Origin: Alsobacter soli
GTDB taxonomy: Bacteria > Pseudomonadota > Alphaproteobacteria > Rhizobiales > Beijerinckiaceae
Direction: 5' to 3'
DNA length: 64,000 bases
NCBI RefSeq assembly: GCF_003004785.1
Contig: NZ_PVZS01000008.1
Span: forward strand, 124,001 to 188,000
In this document: one piece after another, positions 54,711 through 63,311 of the stretch
Layout of the letters: each line of letters starts with the position of its first letter
Position numbering within the stretch: position 1 is the first letter of the stretch
Notes under the pieces: generated by a model
Told to the model about the DNA's origin: nothing
The model's input: only the letters and a program-made list of their open reading frames with translations
The model's database searches: none
Made by a program: the position numbers and the translations under genes

Positions 54711-56207
54711 ATGAGGCGGTTGTCCGGATTGGCCTGCGCGGCGAGCGCGCTGGCGATGACCATGGCGGGTGTGTCAGGCGCGCTGGCCCAGAACGCACGG
54801 CCGATCGACAAGATCAGCAACGTGATCGTTCTCTTCCTCGAGAACCGCTCCTTCGACAACCTGTTCGGGGAGTTCCCCGGGGCGGAAGGCATCCAGCAGG
54901 CGATCGCCAACGGCCAGACGCTGCAGCGCGACGCGACCGGCAAGCCCTATGACAAACTGCCGCCGCCCCACAAGACGGGCCCGTTCGACGTGTCCGACAA
55001 CCCCAAGGAGATCCGCGAATTGCCGTTCGGCGACCGGCCGAACGCGCCCTTCGCCATCGACAAGATGGCCCCGGAGATCACGACCGCAGTGAACACACGG
55101 GATCTCGTGCACAAGTTCTACACGAACCGCACCCAGATCGACGGCGGCAAGAATGACCTTTTCGCCGCCTATTCGGACGCGGGCGGCCTTTCCATGGGGT
55201 ATTACTCCAGGGACGCCATGGAGAAGTCGACCCTGTGGAAGCTGGCGCGCGAGAACGTGCTCCTGGACCACTTCTTCATGGGCGCCTTCGGCGGTTCGTT
55301 CCTCAACCACATCTATCTGGTCTGCGCCTGCGCGCCTGTCTGGCCCAATGCGCCGGAATCCCAGCGCTCCAAACTGGACGCCGATGGCCGGCCCATTCCC
55401 AACCCGAAGAGCGCGGGAGACTTCGAAGATACGCGCGTTGTGGCGGCGAGCGACGGCGACTACGCCGTCAACACCACTCAGTCGGTCTACCTGAACAATG
55501 GCGGGCAGGGCGCAAACCTGCTGCCTCCGCAAACCCTGCCGACGATCGGCGACAGGCTCACGGCGAAGGGCGTCGACTTCGCCTGGTATTCCGGCGGGTT
55601 CGATCTTGCGGCCAAGCCGGACCGGACGGAGCAGGAATCCAAGTACCTCGCCGGCGAGGTCCGGTTCCAGTGGCATCATCAGGCCTTCGCCTATTTCAAG
55701 CGCTTTGACCCAGGCACGCCAGAGGGGCAGGCCGAGCGCGCGAAGCACCTGAAAGACGCCGAGAAGCTCTACACTGACATCGCAGCCGGCACGCTGCCGC
55801 CCGTTACGTTCTACAAGCCGTCAGGCCGGTTCAACCAGCACCCCGGCTACGCCGCGCTCGACAAGGGCGACGCCGAGGTCGCGCACATCGCCGAGCTTCT
55901 GGCCAAGAGCCCGATGAAGGACAGCTACGCCTTGGTCATCACCTATGATGAGAACGGCGGGTTCTTCGACCACGTCGCGCCGCCGAGCGGCCCGGCGGCC
56001 GGCGCCCGCGCCGACTTCCTCGGCCCGGCCACCCGCGTGCCCGCCATCGTCGTCTCGCCCCTCGCCAGGAAGGGCGTCATCGACCACACGGAATACGACA
56101 CGGGCTCGATCCTGAAGCTCATCACGGAGCGGTTCAACCTGGAGCCGCTCCCGAGCCCGCGCGTGCAGGCCGTGAACTCTCTCTCGAAGGTTTTCGAGGC
56201 GCAGTGA
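54711..56207 (+). CDS. Secreted acid phosphatase/phospholipase C family protein (AcpA-type)
   Basis: A 498-aa phosphoesterase. A signal peptide (SGLACAASALAMTMAGVSGA) precedes the family's N-terminal motif VIVLFLENRSFDNLFGEFPG, with DHFFMGAFGGSFLNHIYLV and ITYDENGGFFDHVAPPSG further on, which supply active-site and metal residues. It releases phosphate from phosphomonoesters or phospholipids in the periplasm or outside. The ATG at 54711 follows GGAGGAG. Pho-box-like repeats and the pit operon suggest induction by phosphate starvation. Confidence 0.88.
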   Translation: MRRLSGLACAASALAMTMAGVSGALAQNARPIDKISNVIVLFLENRSFDNLFGEFPGAEGIQQAIANGQTLQRDATGKPYDKLPPPHKTGPFDVSDNPKEIRELPFGDRPNAPFAIDKMAPEITTAVNTRDLVHKFYTNRTQIDGGKNDLFAAYSDAGGLSMGYYSRDAMEKSTLWKLARENVLLDHFFMGAFGGSFLNHIYLVCACAPVWPNAPESQRSKLDADGRPIPNPKSAGDFEDTRVVAASDGDYAVNTTQSVYLNNGGQGANLLPPQTLPTIGDRLTAKGVDFAWYSGGFDLAAKPDRTEQESKYLAGEVRFQWHHQAFAYFKRFDPGTPEGQAERAKHLKDAEKLYTDIAAGTLPPVTFYKPSGRFNQHPGYAALDKGDAEVAHIAELLAKSPMKDSYALVITYDENGGFFDHVAPPSGPAAGARADFLGPATRVPAIVVSPLARKGVIDHTEYDTGSILKLITERFNLEPLPSPRVQAVNSLSKVFEAQ

Positions 56208-56225
56208 GACGGTGCGCTCCCCGGC

Positions 56226-56771
56226 CTACCCCGGGGAGCGCGCCCGCAGCTTGGCGAAAAACCCCGCCACGTGGGCGCGGACGCGCTTGGCGTAGGCCTT
56301 GATGGCCATCCAGGCTGGGCGCGATCGGAGCCACGCCATGGCGGCGTCGCGCACCCGCTCGACAAGCCGTGCAATCGGGGCGAACCAGCCAATGGTCATC
56401 AGCTTCGGCCGGCCTGCATCGTACAGGCGCTCCACCAGCAGGAACGTGGCGCCGTGCGACACGATGAGGGTCGGCACGGCGAGCCGCGCGTGGCCTGTGC
56501 CGAGCCAGTAAAGGCCGAGGATCTTCAAGGGTTCGAAGATGACGAAGGGCACCAGAAAGGCGACGAGCACCCCATAGGGCGGGAGGGCGCAGACGGCCTG
56601 CTCGAGCCATTGCATCAGCTTCAGGCGCGCCAACAGCCGGATGAGGGGGCGATAAAGCGGCCGCACCAGTTCGTCGAACAGGACGAACGGGAGGACGAGG
56701 GCGTCGATCAGGGGGCCGACCACCCGCATGATGCCTGTCCGGCGCGGCGGGGGTGAGGGCGTAAAGGTCAT
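56226..56771 (-). CDS. Hypothetical inner-membrane protein, 181 aa
   Basis: Begins MTFTPSPPPRRTGIMRVVGP. Hydrophobic segments LIDALVLPFVLFDELVRPLY, YGVLVAFLVPFVIFEPLKIL and LAVPTLIVSHGATFLLVERL suggest about three membrane helices, with a basic C-terminus. The start has no strong ribosome site; an ATG 13 codons later is possible. It lies 27 bp after dagK on the same strand. Family not recognised. Confidence 0.6.
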   Translation of the reverse strand: MTFTPSPPPRRTGIMRVVGPLIDALVLPFVLFDELVRPLYRPLIRLLARLKLMQWLEQAVCALPPYGVLVAFLVPFVIFEPLKILGLYWLGTGHARLAVPTLIVSHGATFLLVERLYDAGRPKLMTIGWFAPIARLVERVRDAAMAWLRSRPAWMAIKAYAKRVRAHVAGFFAKLRARSPG

Positions 56772-56798
56772 TCGAGGCTCATCGGGCAAGCAGGAGGA

Positions 56799-57149
56799 TC
56801 AACCCAGCAGCGCGCGCGCCGCCATGCCGATCCAGACCAGGGCGTTTAACGCCAGCATGACGAACACGGCGGCGCTGCCGAGATCCTTCACGACGCCGAT
56901 GGCGGGCTGTCGTTCCAGGGTGATGAAGTCTGCAAGCTTCTCGATGGCGGTGTTCAGGAGTTCCACCGCGAGCAGCAGGGCCAGGGCTCCGACGAGGACG
57001 CAGTAGCTTGGAAAGTCAGGCGCGATCAAGGCGGCCAGCAACGCGCCGAGGGCGAGCGTAATCGCTTCCTCCCTCACGGCGCACTCGTGCCGGAACGCCC
57101 AGCGCAAGCCGTTCGCCGAGTTCCTGAATGCGGACAACCAACGCGTCAT
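56799..57149 (-). CDS. dagK: Diacylglycerol kinase, prokaryotic type
   Basis: A 116-aa integral-membrane kinase phosphorylating diacylglycerol to phosphatidic acid. It shows the family order: an amphipathic N-terminus FRNSANGLRWAFRHECAVRE, three membrane helices, and the active-site motif VELLNTAIEKLADFITLERQ. Length is standard (about 120 aa). It recycles lipid left by periplasmic glucan or lipid-modifying enzymes. Confidence 0.93.
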   Translation of the reverse strand: MTRWLSAFRNSANGLRWAFRHECAVREEAITLALGALLAALIAPDFPSYCVLVGALALLLAVELLNTAIEKLADFITLERQPAIGVVKDLGSAAVFVMLALNALVWIGMAARALLG

Positions 57150-57231
57150 GTCGCCCCCGGCGCGCAGCACGAGCGGAGCGCGACTCGGCCGCGCCCCAAA
57201 CCTTGCTACGCGACGGGATTTAAGAATCCGC

Positions 57232-58185
57232 CTAGGGGGCGCTCGCGTCGTCCAGCTGGCCGATCTCCTCGGGCGAGAGCTTGAGTTGGGTGGCTGCCGC
57301 GAGTTCCCGGACTTGCTCGGGGCTCGTGGCGCTCGCGATGGGAGCCGTGATGCTCTGCCGGGCCATGAGCCAGGCCAATGCGACGCGGGCCGGCGTGGCT
57401 CCGTGCCGTTCGGCGACCCTGTCCAGGGCCTCGAGGACCGCGAAGCCACGCGGATTGAGGTAGCGCCCGATGCTGCGCTCGCCGCGCGGGCTCTTCCCCA
57501 GATCCGCCTCGGACCGGTACTTCCCGGTGAGAAAGCCGGCGGCGAGTCCGAAGAAGGGGATCACGGCGACATGGTGGTCTCGGCACACAGGCTCGAGCCC
57601 GGTCTCGTATTCCATGCGCGTGTACAGGTTGTACTCCGGCTGCATCGTCTCGTAGCGCGGCAGCCCGAGCCGCTCGGAGATCTGGAGGGCGTCCCTGAAC
57701 CGGTCGGCCGAGAAGTTCGAGGCGCCGATCGCCCGCACCTTCCCGGCCTTCACCAGCTCGGCGAAGGCGGCCAGCGTCTCCTCCTGGGGCGTGTCGGGAT
57801 CATCCTTGTGGGCCTGGTAGAGGTCGATGCGATCGGTCTGCAGGCGACGCAGCGAATCCTCGACCGCTTGGCGGATATAGGCGGGCTTCAGCCCGACCTT
57901 CCCTTCACCCATGTCCATGCCGACCTTGGTGGCGAGGACGAGCCGGTCGCGGGCGCCGCGCTCCTTCATCCACCGGCCGATGATGGTTTCCGACTCGCCG
58001 CCGACGTGTCCCGGCGCCCAGCGTGAATACACGTCGGCCGTGTCGATGAAGGTCAGCCCGGCCTCGAATGCGGCATCCAGAACGGCGAAGGACTGACGCT
58101 CATCGGCCGTCCAGCCGAAAACATTGCCGCCCAGGCAGAGCGGCGGGACGGAAATGCCTGATCGGCCAAGGGATCGCATGTTCAT
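57232..58185 (-). CDS. Aldo/keto reductase
   Basis: A 317-aa NADPH-dependent TIM-barrel oxidoreductase. Catalytic residues are visible in FIDTADVYS (Asp, Tyr), LATKVG (Lys) and LYQAHKDD (His). The ATG at 58185 follows GAAAGGA. The sequence groups with the YajO/Tas-like AKRs that act on aldehydes and xenobiotics. Physiological substrate unknown. It is divergent from nadE. Confidence 0.92.
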   Translation of the reverse strand: MNMRSLGRSGISVPPLCLGGNVFGWTADERQSFAVLDAAFEAGLTFIDTADVYSRWAPGHVGGESETIIGRWMKERGARDRLVLATKVGMDMGEGKVGLKPAYIRQAVEDSLRRLQTDRIDLYQAHKDDPDTPQEETLAAFAELVKAGKVRAIGASNFSADRFRDALQISERLGLPRYETMQPEYNLYTRMEYETGLEPVCRDHHVAVIPFFGLAAGFLTGKYRSEADLGKSPRGERSIGRYLNPRGFAVLEALDRVAERHGATPARVALAWLMARQSITAPIASATSPEQVRELAAATQLKLSPEEIGQLDDASAP

Positions 58186-58399
58186 GGGGTGGTCCTTTCG
58201 TGGTCGGCGCCAGTGCACACCGGACATTCCCGCCTGTCGACCTGAAATGGCGCGCCCCTGCATTGCATCGAGCCGGGGCGCGAGTATCATCTTATTCTCA
58301 AAGTGAGCATAAGAGCCTCAATAGCGCGCAAAGACCCCGAAGGGCTTCCGGTTCGGAACCGAAAGCCGCTTCGCGCGCTTCGGTGAAGGAATGACGGCC

Positions 58400-60442
58400 A
58401 TGACCTTCCGCTCGATCTACCGGCACGGTTTCGCACGCGTGGCCGCCGGCACCACGCGAACGGCTCTGGCCGATCCGGCGACCAACGCCCAACGCGTCCT
58501 GGATGTCGCCAGACGTTGTGATGCGGAGGGCGCGGCCGTCGCGGTATTCCCGGAACTGGCCCTGTCCGGTTATTCCATCGACGACCTGCTGCTCCAGGAT
58601 ACGCTGCTGGACGCGGTGGAGGAGGGCGCCCGGGCGCTGCTCGACGGGTCGCGCGACCTCGCCCCCCTGATCCTGGTCGGAGCGCCGGTTCGCTGGCGCG
58701 GGCGCGTCTACAACACGGCCCTTGCGATCCATCGCGGCCGGCTGCTGGGCGTCGTACCCAAGATCCATCTGCCCAACTACCGCGAGTTCTACGAGCGCCG
58801 TTGGTTCGCCTCCGGGCAGGGAACCGAGGGCGGCCTGATCAGCCTAGCAGGCCAGGAGGCAGCCTTTGGCCCGGATATCGTCTTCGAGGCGCAAGACGTA
58901 CCCGGGCTCGTGGTTCATGCGGAGATTTGCGAGGACCTCTGGGTGCCAGCCCCGCCCAGTTGCTTCGGCGCGCTTGCCGGCGCGACCGTGCTGGCGAATC
59001 TCTCCGCCAGCAACATCACGATCGCCAAGGCGGAGACCCGAAAGCTCCTTTGCGCGTCACAATCGGCGCGCTGCGTCGCGGCCTACCTCTACGCGGCCGC
59101 GGGGGCAGGGGAGTCCACCACGGACCTCGCCTGGGACGGGCAGACCTCCATCTACGAGAATGGCGCCTTGCTGGCCGAAAGCGAACGCTTCCCAGAGGGC
59201 GAGCAATTCGTAATCGCCGATGTCGACCTCGACCTCCTTCGCCAGGAGCGTGCGCGTCAGGGCACGTTCGATGACAATCGCCGCCTGAACGCGGGGGAAT
59301 GCGTCTTCCGTCGCGTGGGGTTCGCGGTGAATCCGCCCGAAGCGGACATCGGCCTCCAGCGGCTTGTGGAGCGGTTCCCATTCGTGCCCGCCGACCCGGC
59401 CCGGCTCGCGCAAGACTGCTACGAAGCCTATAACATCCAGGTCGCCGGCCTCGTGCAGCGCCTGAGGGCGTCGGGGGTGCGACGCGCCGTGATCGGCGTA
59501 TCAGGCGGCCTCGATTCCACCCAGGCTCTCATTGTCGCCGCTAAGGCGATGGACCTGCTGAAGCGGCCCCGCACGGAAATCCTGGCCTACACGATGCCCG
59601 GCTTCGCAACGGGAGCGGAGACGAAGACAAACGCGATCGCGCTGATGTCGTCTCTCGGCGTGACGTGGAGCGAGCTCGACATCCGCCCCGCAGCCCGTCA
59701 GATGCTGGCGGACATGGACCACCCCTTCGCCAAGGGCGAGGCGGTCTATGACGTGACGTTCGAGAACGTGCAGGCCGGCCTGCGCACGGATTACCTGTTC
59801 CGCCTCGCCAACCAGCACGATGGGATCGTGATTGGCACCGGCGACCTTTCGGAATTGGGCCTCGGCTGGTGCACCTACGGTGTGGGGGACCAGATGTCCC
59901 ACTACAACGTCAACGCCGGGGTGCCGAAGACCCTGATCCAGCACCTGATCCGCTGGGTGATTACGTCCGGCCAGTTCGACGAGAGCGTCGGCAAGACCCT
60001 CGGCTCCATCCTGGACACGGAAATCTCGCCGGAGCTGGTGCCGGTGGAGGCAGGCGAGAAGCCGCAGAGCACCGAGGCGAAGGTCGGCCCCTACGAGCTC
60101 CAGGATTTCAATCTGTTCTACACCCTGCGCTACGGGTTCCGGCCCTCCAAGATCGCGTTCCTCGCCATGCACGCCTGGTCCGACCCGAAGGCTGGCTCCT
60201 GGCCGCCCGGCTTCCCGGAGGACCGCAGGCGCGGGCACGACCTGGCGCAGATCCGCCGCTGGCTGGAGGTCTTCCTGCGCCGCTTCTTCGCCTTCAGCCA
60301 GTTCAAGCGCTCAGCGCTGCCGAATGGGCCCAAGGTGTCGGCCGGCGGCTCGCTGTCTCCGCGGGGCGACTGGCGCGCGCCCTCCGACGGCAACGCCGCC
60401 GCGTGGCTGGCGGAACTGGAGCGAAACGTGCCCAAGGAGTGA
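58400..60442 (+). CDS. nadE: Glutamine-dependent NAD+ synthase
   Basis: A 680-aa bifunctional enzyme making NAD+ from deamido-NAD+ with ammonia from glutamine. The N-terminal nitrilase domain has Glu in [16 protein letters not shown], Lys in [14 protein letters not shown] and Cys in [10 protein letters not shown]. The C-terminal synthetase has the pyrophosphatase loop [13 protein letters not shown] prefer the ATG at 58400, nine bases after AAGGA; an ATG at 58391 abuts that site too closely. It lies 9 bp before a cysteine hydrolase gene in one operon. Confidence 0.95.
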   Translation: MTFRSIYRHGFARVAAGTTRTALADPATNAQRVLDVARRCDAEGAAVAVFPELALSGYSIDDLLLQDTLLDAVEEGARALLDGSRDLAPLILVGAPVRWRGRVYNTALAIHRGRLLGVVPKIHLPNYREFYERRWFASGQGTEGGLISLAGQEAAFGPDIVFEAQDVPGLVVHAEICEDLWVPAPPSCFGALAGATVLANLSASNITIAKAETRKLLCASQSARCVAAYLYAAAGAGESTTDLAWDGQTSIYENGALLAESERFPEGEQFVIADVDLDLLRQERARQGTFDDNRRLNAGECVFRRVGFAVNPPEADIGLQRLVERFPFVPADPARLAQDCYEAYNIQVAGLVQRLRASGVRRAVIGVSGGLDSTQALIVAAKAMDLLKRPRTEILAYTMPGFATGAETKTNAIALMSSLGVTWSELDIRPAARQMLADMDHPFAKGEAVYDVTFENVQAGLRTDYLFRLANQHDGIVIGTGDLSELGLGWCTYGVGDQMSHYNVNAGVPKTLIQHLIRWVITSGQFDESVGKTLGSILDTEISPELVPVEAGEKPQSTEAKVGPYELQDFNLFYTLRYGFRPSKIAFLAMHAWSDPKAGSWPPGFPEDRRRGHDLAQIRRWLEVFLRRFFAFSQFKRSALPNGPKVSAGGSLSPRGDWRAPSDGNAAAWLAELERNVPKE

Positions 60443-60451
60443 CCCGGCCGC

Positions 60452-61072
60452 ATGGCGAAGGACGATGAACTGATCTATGGGCCGTTGCGCCCCGAGACCA
60501 CGGCCCACCTCTGCGTGGACATGCAGCGCCTCTTCGCCGAGGACACGCCCTGGAAGACGCCCTGGATGCCACGCGTGGCGCCCAACATCGTGCGCCTTGT
60601 CGAACCGCGTCCGGAACGCACCGTGTTCACGCGCTTCATCCCCGCCATGCGGCCCGGCGAAGGGCAGGGGACCTGGAAGCGCTACTACGAGCGGTGGGCC
60701 GATGTGACGGTGGAGCGCATCGGCCGCGACATGGTGGATTTGATCCCGCAGCTGCGCCGCTTCGCTCCGCCAGCACACGTCATCGACAAGCCGGTCTATT
60801 CGCCGTGGGCCAACCCGGCGCTGCAGAACCTGCTTCAGTCAGCCAACGTCGACACGGTTCTTGTCAGCGGGGGCGAAACAGACGTGTGCGTGCTTGCCGC
60901 CGTCCTGGGCGCCGTGGACCGGGGCTATCGCGTGGTCGTGGCGACCGACGCTCTCTGCAGCTCGTCCGACGAGACGCACGACGCCATGATGAAGCTCTAC
61001 CACGAGCGCTATGGGCAGCAGGTCGAGACCGCCTGCGTATCGACGATCCTGGCTGGTTTCGAGGGGGCGTGA
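60452..61072 (+). CDS. Isochorismatase-like cysteine hydrolase
   Basis: A 206-aa hydrolase with the Asp-Lys-Cys triad at Asp23 (CVDMQRLF), Lys113 (VIDKPVYSPW) and Cys146 (GGETDVCVLAA). It lacks the D-x-H-x3-H metal site of nicotinamidases. Coupling to nadE hints at NAD or nicotinamide-related metabolism, but the missing metal ligands argue against a typical PncA. Substrate is unassigned. Confidence 0.88.
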   Translation: MAKDDELIYGPLRPETTAHLCVDMQRLFAEDTPWKTPWMPRVAPNIVRLVEPRPERTVFTRFIPAMRPGEGQGTWKRYYERWADVTVERIGRDMVDLIPQLRRFAPPAHVIDKPVYSPWANPALQNLLQSANVDTVLVSGGETDVCVLAAVLGAVDRGYRVVVATDALCSSSDETHDAMMKLYHERYGQQVETACVSTILAGFEGA

Positions 61073-61106
61073 TCAAGGTCGCCAGCGGCTGGAGGATAAG
61101 CCCGGT

Positions 61107-61146
61107 AAAAAGCGACCCGTGGCCGACCGCCTCCGGATCGCTTTTT
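61107..61146. terminator. Bidirectional intrinsic terminator
   Basis: AAAAAGCGA (61107-61115) and TCGCTTTTT (61138-61146) are perfect complements, with the A/T runs giving a U-tract in both directions. It lies between the convergent cysteine hydrolase and DUF4142 genes and should end both transcripts. Confidence 0.8.
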
Positions 61147-61169
61147 GTGATGCTGGCGCCAGACGCAGC

Positions 61170-61703
61170 TTACATGCTCTTGCCGCCACCCTTCTGGAGC
61201 TGCTGCGCCGCCTGGAGGTGCTTCTCGAGGTCAGGCAGGGTCTGGTTGGCGTAGTCGCCGGCCGGGTCGCCCTGCATCTTGGCCGCCTTCTTGTACTCGG
61301 CGATGTCCTTCTTGTGGTCGGCCACCATGTGCTGGGCGAAGGCCTTGTCGAAGGCGGCGCCGTTCAACTTCTGCATCTTGTTGTAGTCGGCCAGCTGCTT
61401 TTTGCTGGGCTCGGTCGGGACCTGCACGCCCATCTGCTGGGCGACGGCCTGGGCCTTCTGGTTGGCGGCGCCGTGGTCGGTCGCGAGCATCTGGCCGAAC
61501 TGCTTCACGCTGTCGGACTGGCCGTTCTGCTGGGCGAGCTGCCCCATCGAGACCTCGGCCATGTTGCCCTGGATCGCCTTGGTGATGAAGGTCTTGGCGG
61601 CGGCGCCCTGGTCCTTGGCCAAGCTGGGGCCAGCCGTGAACGCGAGCGCCAGGGCGGCGCTGACCGCCAGAACGGTCCCGCGCATGAGTTCTGTCCGAGC
61701 CAT
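61170..61703 (-). CDS. DUF4142 secreted protein
   Basis: A 177-aa protein: signal peptide (MRGTVLAVSAALALAFTAGP, then SLA), and a DUF4142 four-helix domain (FITKAIQGNMAEVSMGQLAQ, then FGQMLATDHGAANQKAQAVA and FAQHMVADHKKDIAEYKKAA). The fold is ferritin-like. The ATG at 61703 follows GAGAGG. An EcfG-type promoter (GGAAC-N16-CGTTC) lies 55-80 bp upstream, so it is likely part of the general stress response. Confidence 0.88.
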   Translation of the reverse strand: MARTELMRGTVLAVSAALALAFTAGPSLAKDQGAAAKTFITKAIQGNMAEVSMGQLAQQNGQSDSVKQFGQMLATDHGAANQKAQAVAQQMGVQVPTEPSKKQLADYNKMQKLNGAAFDKAFAQHMVADHKKDIAEYKKAAKMQGDPAGDYANQTLPDLEKHLQAAQQLQKGGGKSM

Positions 61704-61756
61704 GGTTGTTACCTCTCGCTGAAATGCCGCGCGCAAGCTGAGTGCGCATCGTCCTT

Positions 61757-61782
61757 GAACGGCGGCGCCTTTGGGTGGTTCC
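61757..61782 (-). promoter_or_regulatory. EcfG-type promoter of the DUF4142 gene
   Basis: On the leftward strand GGAAC (61782-61778) is followed by exactly 16 bases and CGTTC (61761-61757), matching the general-stress sigma factor consensus GGAAC-N16/17-CGTT. The start would fall near 61750, about 47 bases before the ATG. The rest of the 61704-62063 gap holds no other clear signal. Confidence 0.7.
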
Positions 61783-62063
61783 AGCATTGGGGAATTGGAT
61801 GCGGAAGAGCCCGCAATCCGTCGCTGGAGGCCGCTTTGCATCAAAGTCGGCTGCTCTGTTCTTTGGAGGAGTGGCGTCGAGCTGGCGAGCATAACAATTC
61901 TTCCGCAAAGCACGCGGGACAGTGCAGCGCCGCTTGACTGTTGCGAATTGCCATCAACCCTCGCTGATTTGGACAGATTATGGCCGGATTCAGCGGCCAG
62001 TGAAGGTCAAGGATCTGCGGGTCCGGAGTCCCGCGTTTCCCCTCACTGTCCGAGGACCACGAC

Positions 62064-63299
62064 ATGAAAGCCTTTGCTCGCGCGTTGCTCGCGACAGCCT
62101 GGATCGCGGTCGCCCCGGTCGCGCTTGCGCAGACCGCTGCGGCGCCTGCCGCCTCGGCCCCCGCGCCGGGCGAGTCGTGCAGTGCGTTTTGCCAACTCTT
62201 CAAAGGCTTGGGAGGCGATCGCAACCCGCCGGGCGCCACCCAGGCGGCCGCGCCGGCGCAGCCCGCCCCCGTGCAAGCCGCGGAGACGCCCGCCCGGCGC
62301 CATCGCGCCCCGTCACGCGCGCACGCGCGTCGCACCCCCGCCAGCGCCGCCGAGGGCGAGACGGCCGCCATCCGCGAAGCCCCGGCGCGCGAGGCTGCTC
62401 CGGCCCGCGAGACGACGATCGATCGCGCCAGCCCCGGCTCCATCAAGATCCTCACGGGTTCAGACCAGGGCATGGAGCCCACTCTCGCGGATCTCGGCGG
62501 AGTCCTTGCCCCCAAGTTCAAGCTCGAGACCGTCCGCGGCAAAGGAGCTCCGCTGAAGGAGCTGCTGACGCTTCCCGGAATCGACATGGCCGTGGTTTCG
62601 GCCCCTACGCTCGCCAACGCGGGCTCGGCCTCGGCCAAGCTGGTCTATGTGGCCAAGCTGTTCGGCGAGGAACTGCATCTCGTGGCCGGGCCGGACATTC
62701 ACTCGGTCGACGATCTCGCCGGCAAGAGCGTCTACATGGGACCCGCCGGCAGCGACACCGAGACGGTCGCGCGCGCGGCGCTCGCTGACCATGGCGTGGA
62801 TGTCACGCCCGCGACGGGAAGCCTGGCGGACGCCCTGAACGCCGTGAAGGCAGGGACCCTCGCCGCCGCCTTCGTGCTGGCGCCCAAGCCCTACGCGCCG
62901 TTGGCGGAGATGGCCCAGGGCAGCGCCGGCGTTCACCTCGTTCCCGTGCCGTTCGGAAAGCTCGGCGAGGCCTACGACCCGGCCACCCTCACCAGCGCCG
63001 ACTACCCGGGGCTCGTTTCCGACGGCGAACGCATCGAAACCGTCTCGGCCGACGCCATCCTGGTTGCTCCGTGGTGGCGCGACAGCTCGCCCCGCCAGCA
63101 CGAGCTGACGGCCGCCGCGACGGCCATTTTCGATCATTTTCCGGACCTCCTGAAGGAGGGACGCCATCCGAAATGGAAGGAGACCAACCTGGCTGCGGTG
63201 GTGGACGGCAAGCGTCGGCTTAAGTCCGCGGATCAGTGGGTCCATGCCCAGATGAAGTCGCGCCGCTCCGGCGACCGCGCGGCCTCTGCGGGCCAGTAA
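62064..63299 (+). CDS. TAXI-family TRAP-type substrate-binding protein
   Basis: A 411-aa secreted protein. A signal peptide (MKAFARALLATAWIAVAPVA) precedes about 100 residues of low-complexity Ala/Pro/Arg (APAPGESCSAFCQLFKGLGG), then a TAXI-like two-lobe domain from about 125: ILTGSDQGMEPTLADLGGVL, IDMAVVSAPTLANAGSAS and DLAGKSVYMGPAGSDTETVA. No TRAP membrane components follow in the window. The long disordered spacer is unusual for a binding protein and suggests tethering or another role. Confidence 0.8.
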   Translation: MKAFARALLATAWIAVAPVALAQTAAAPAASAPAPGESCSAFCQLFKGLGGDRNPPGATQAAAPAQPAPVQAAETPARRHRAPSRAHARRTPASAAEGETAAIREAPAREAAPARETTIDRASPGSIKILTGSDQGMEPTLADLGGVLAPKFKLETVRGKGAPLKELLTLPGIDMAVVSAPTLANAGSASAKLVYVAKLFGEELHLVAGPDIHSVDDLAGKSVYMGPAGSDTETVARAALADHGVDVTPATGSLADALNAVKAGTLAAAFVLAPKPYAPLAEMAQGSAGVHLVPVPFGKLGEAYDPATLTSADYPGLVSDGERIETVSADAILVAPWWRDSSPRQHELTAAATAIFDHFPDLLKEGRHPKWKETNLAAVVDGKRRLKSADQWVHAQMKSRRSGDRAASAGQ

Positions 63300-63311
63300 G
63301 GAGAGAGAGCC

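Noticed and set aside
58355-58379. GGAAC-N16-CGCT as an EcfG promoter for nadE
   Set aside because: The -10 lacks CGTT and it lies only 20 bp before the start codon; GGAAC is part of a small palindrome.
60452-61072. Calling the cysteine hydrolase a nicotinamidase (pncA) from its position beside nadE
   Set aside because: The metal-binding Asp/His/His set of nicotinamidases is not seen.
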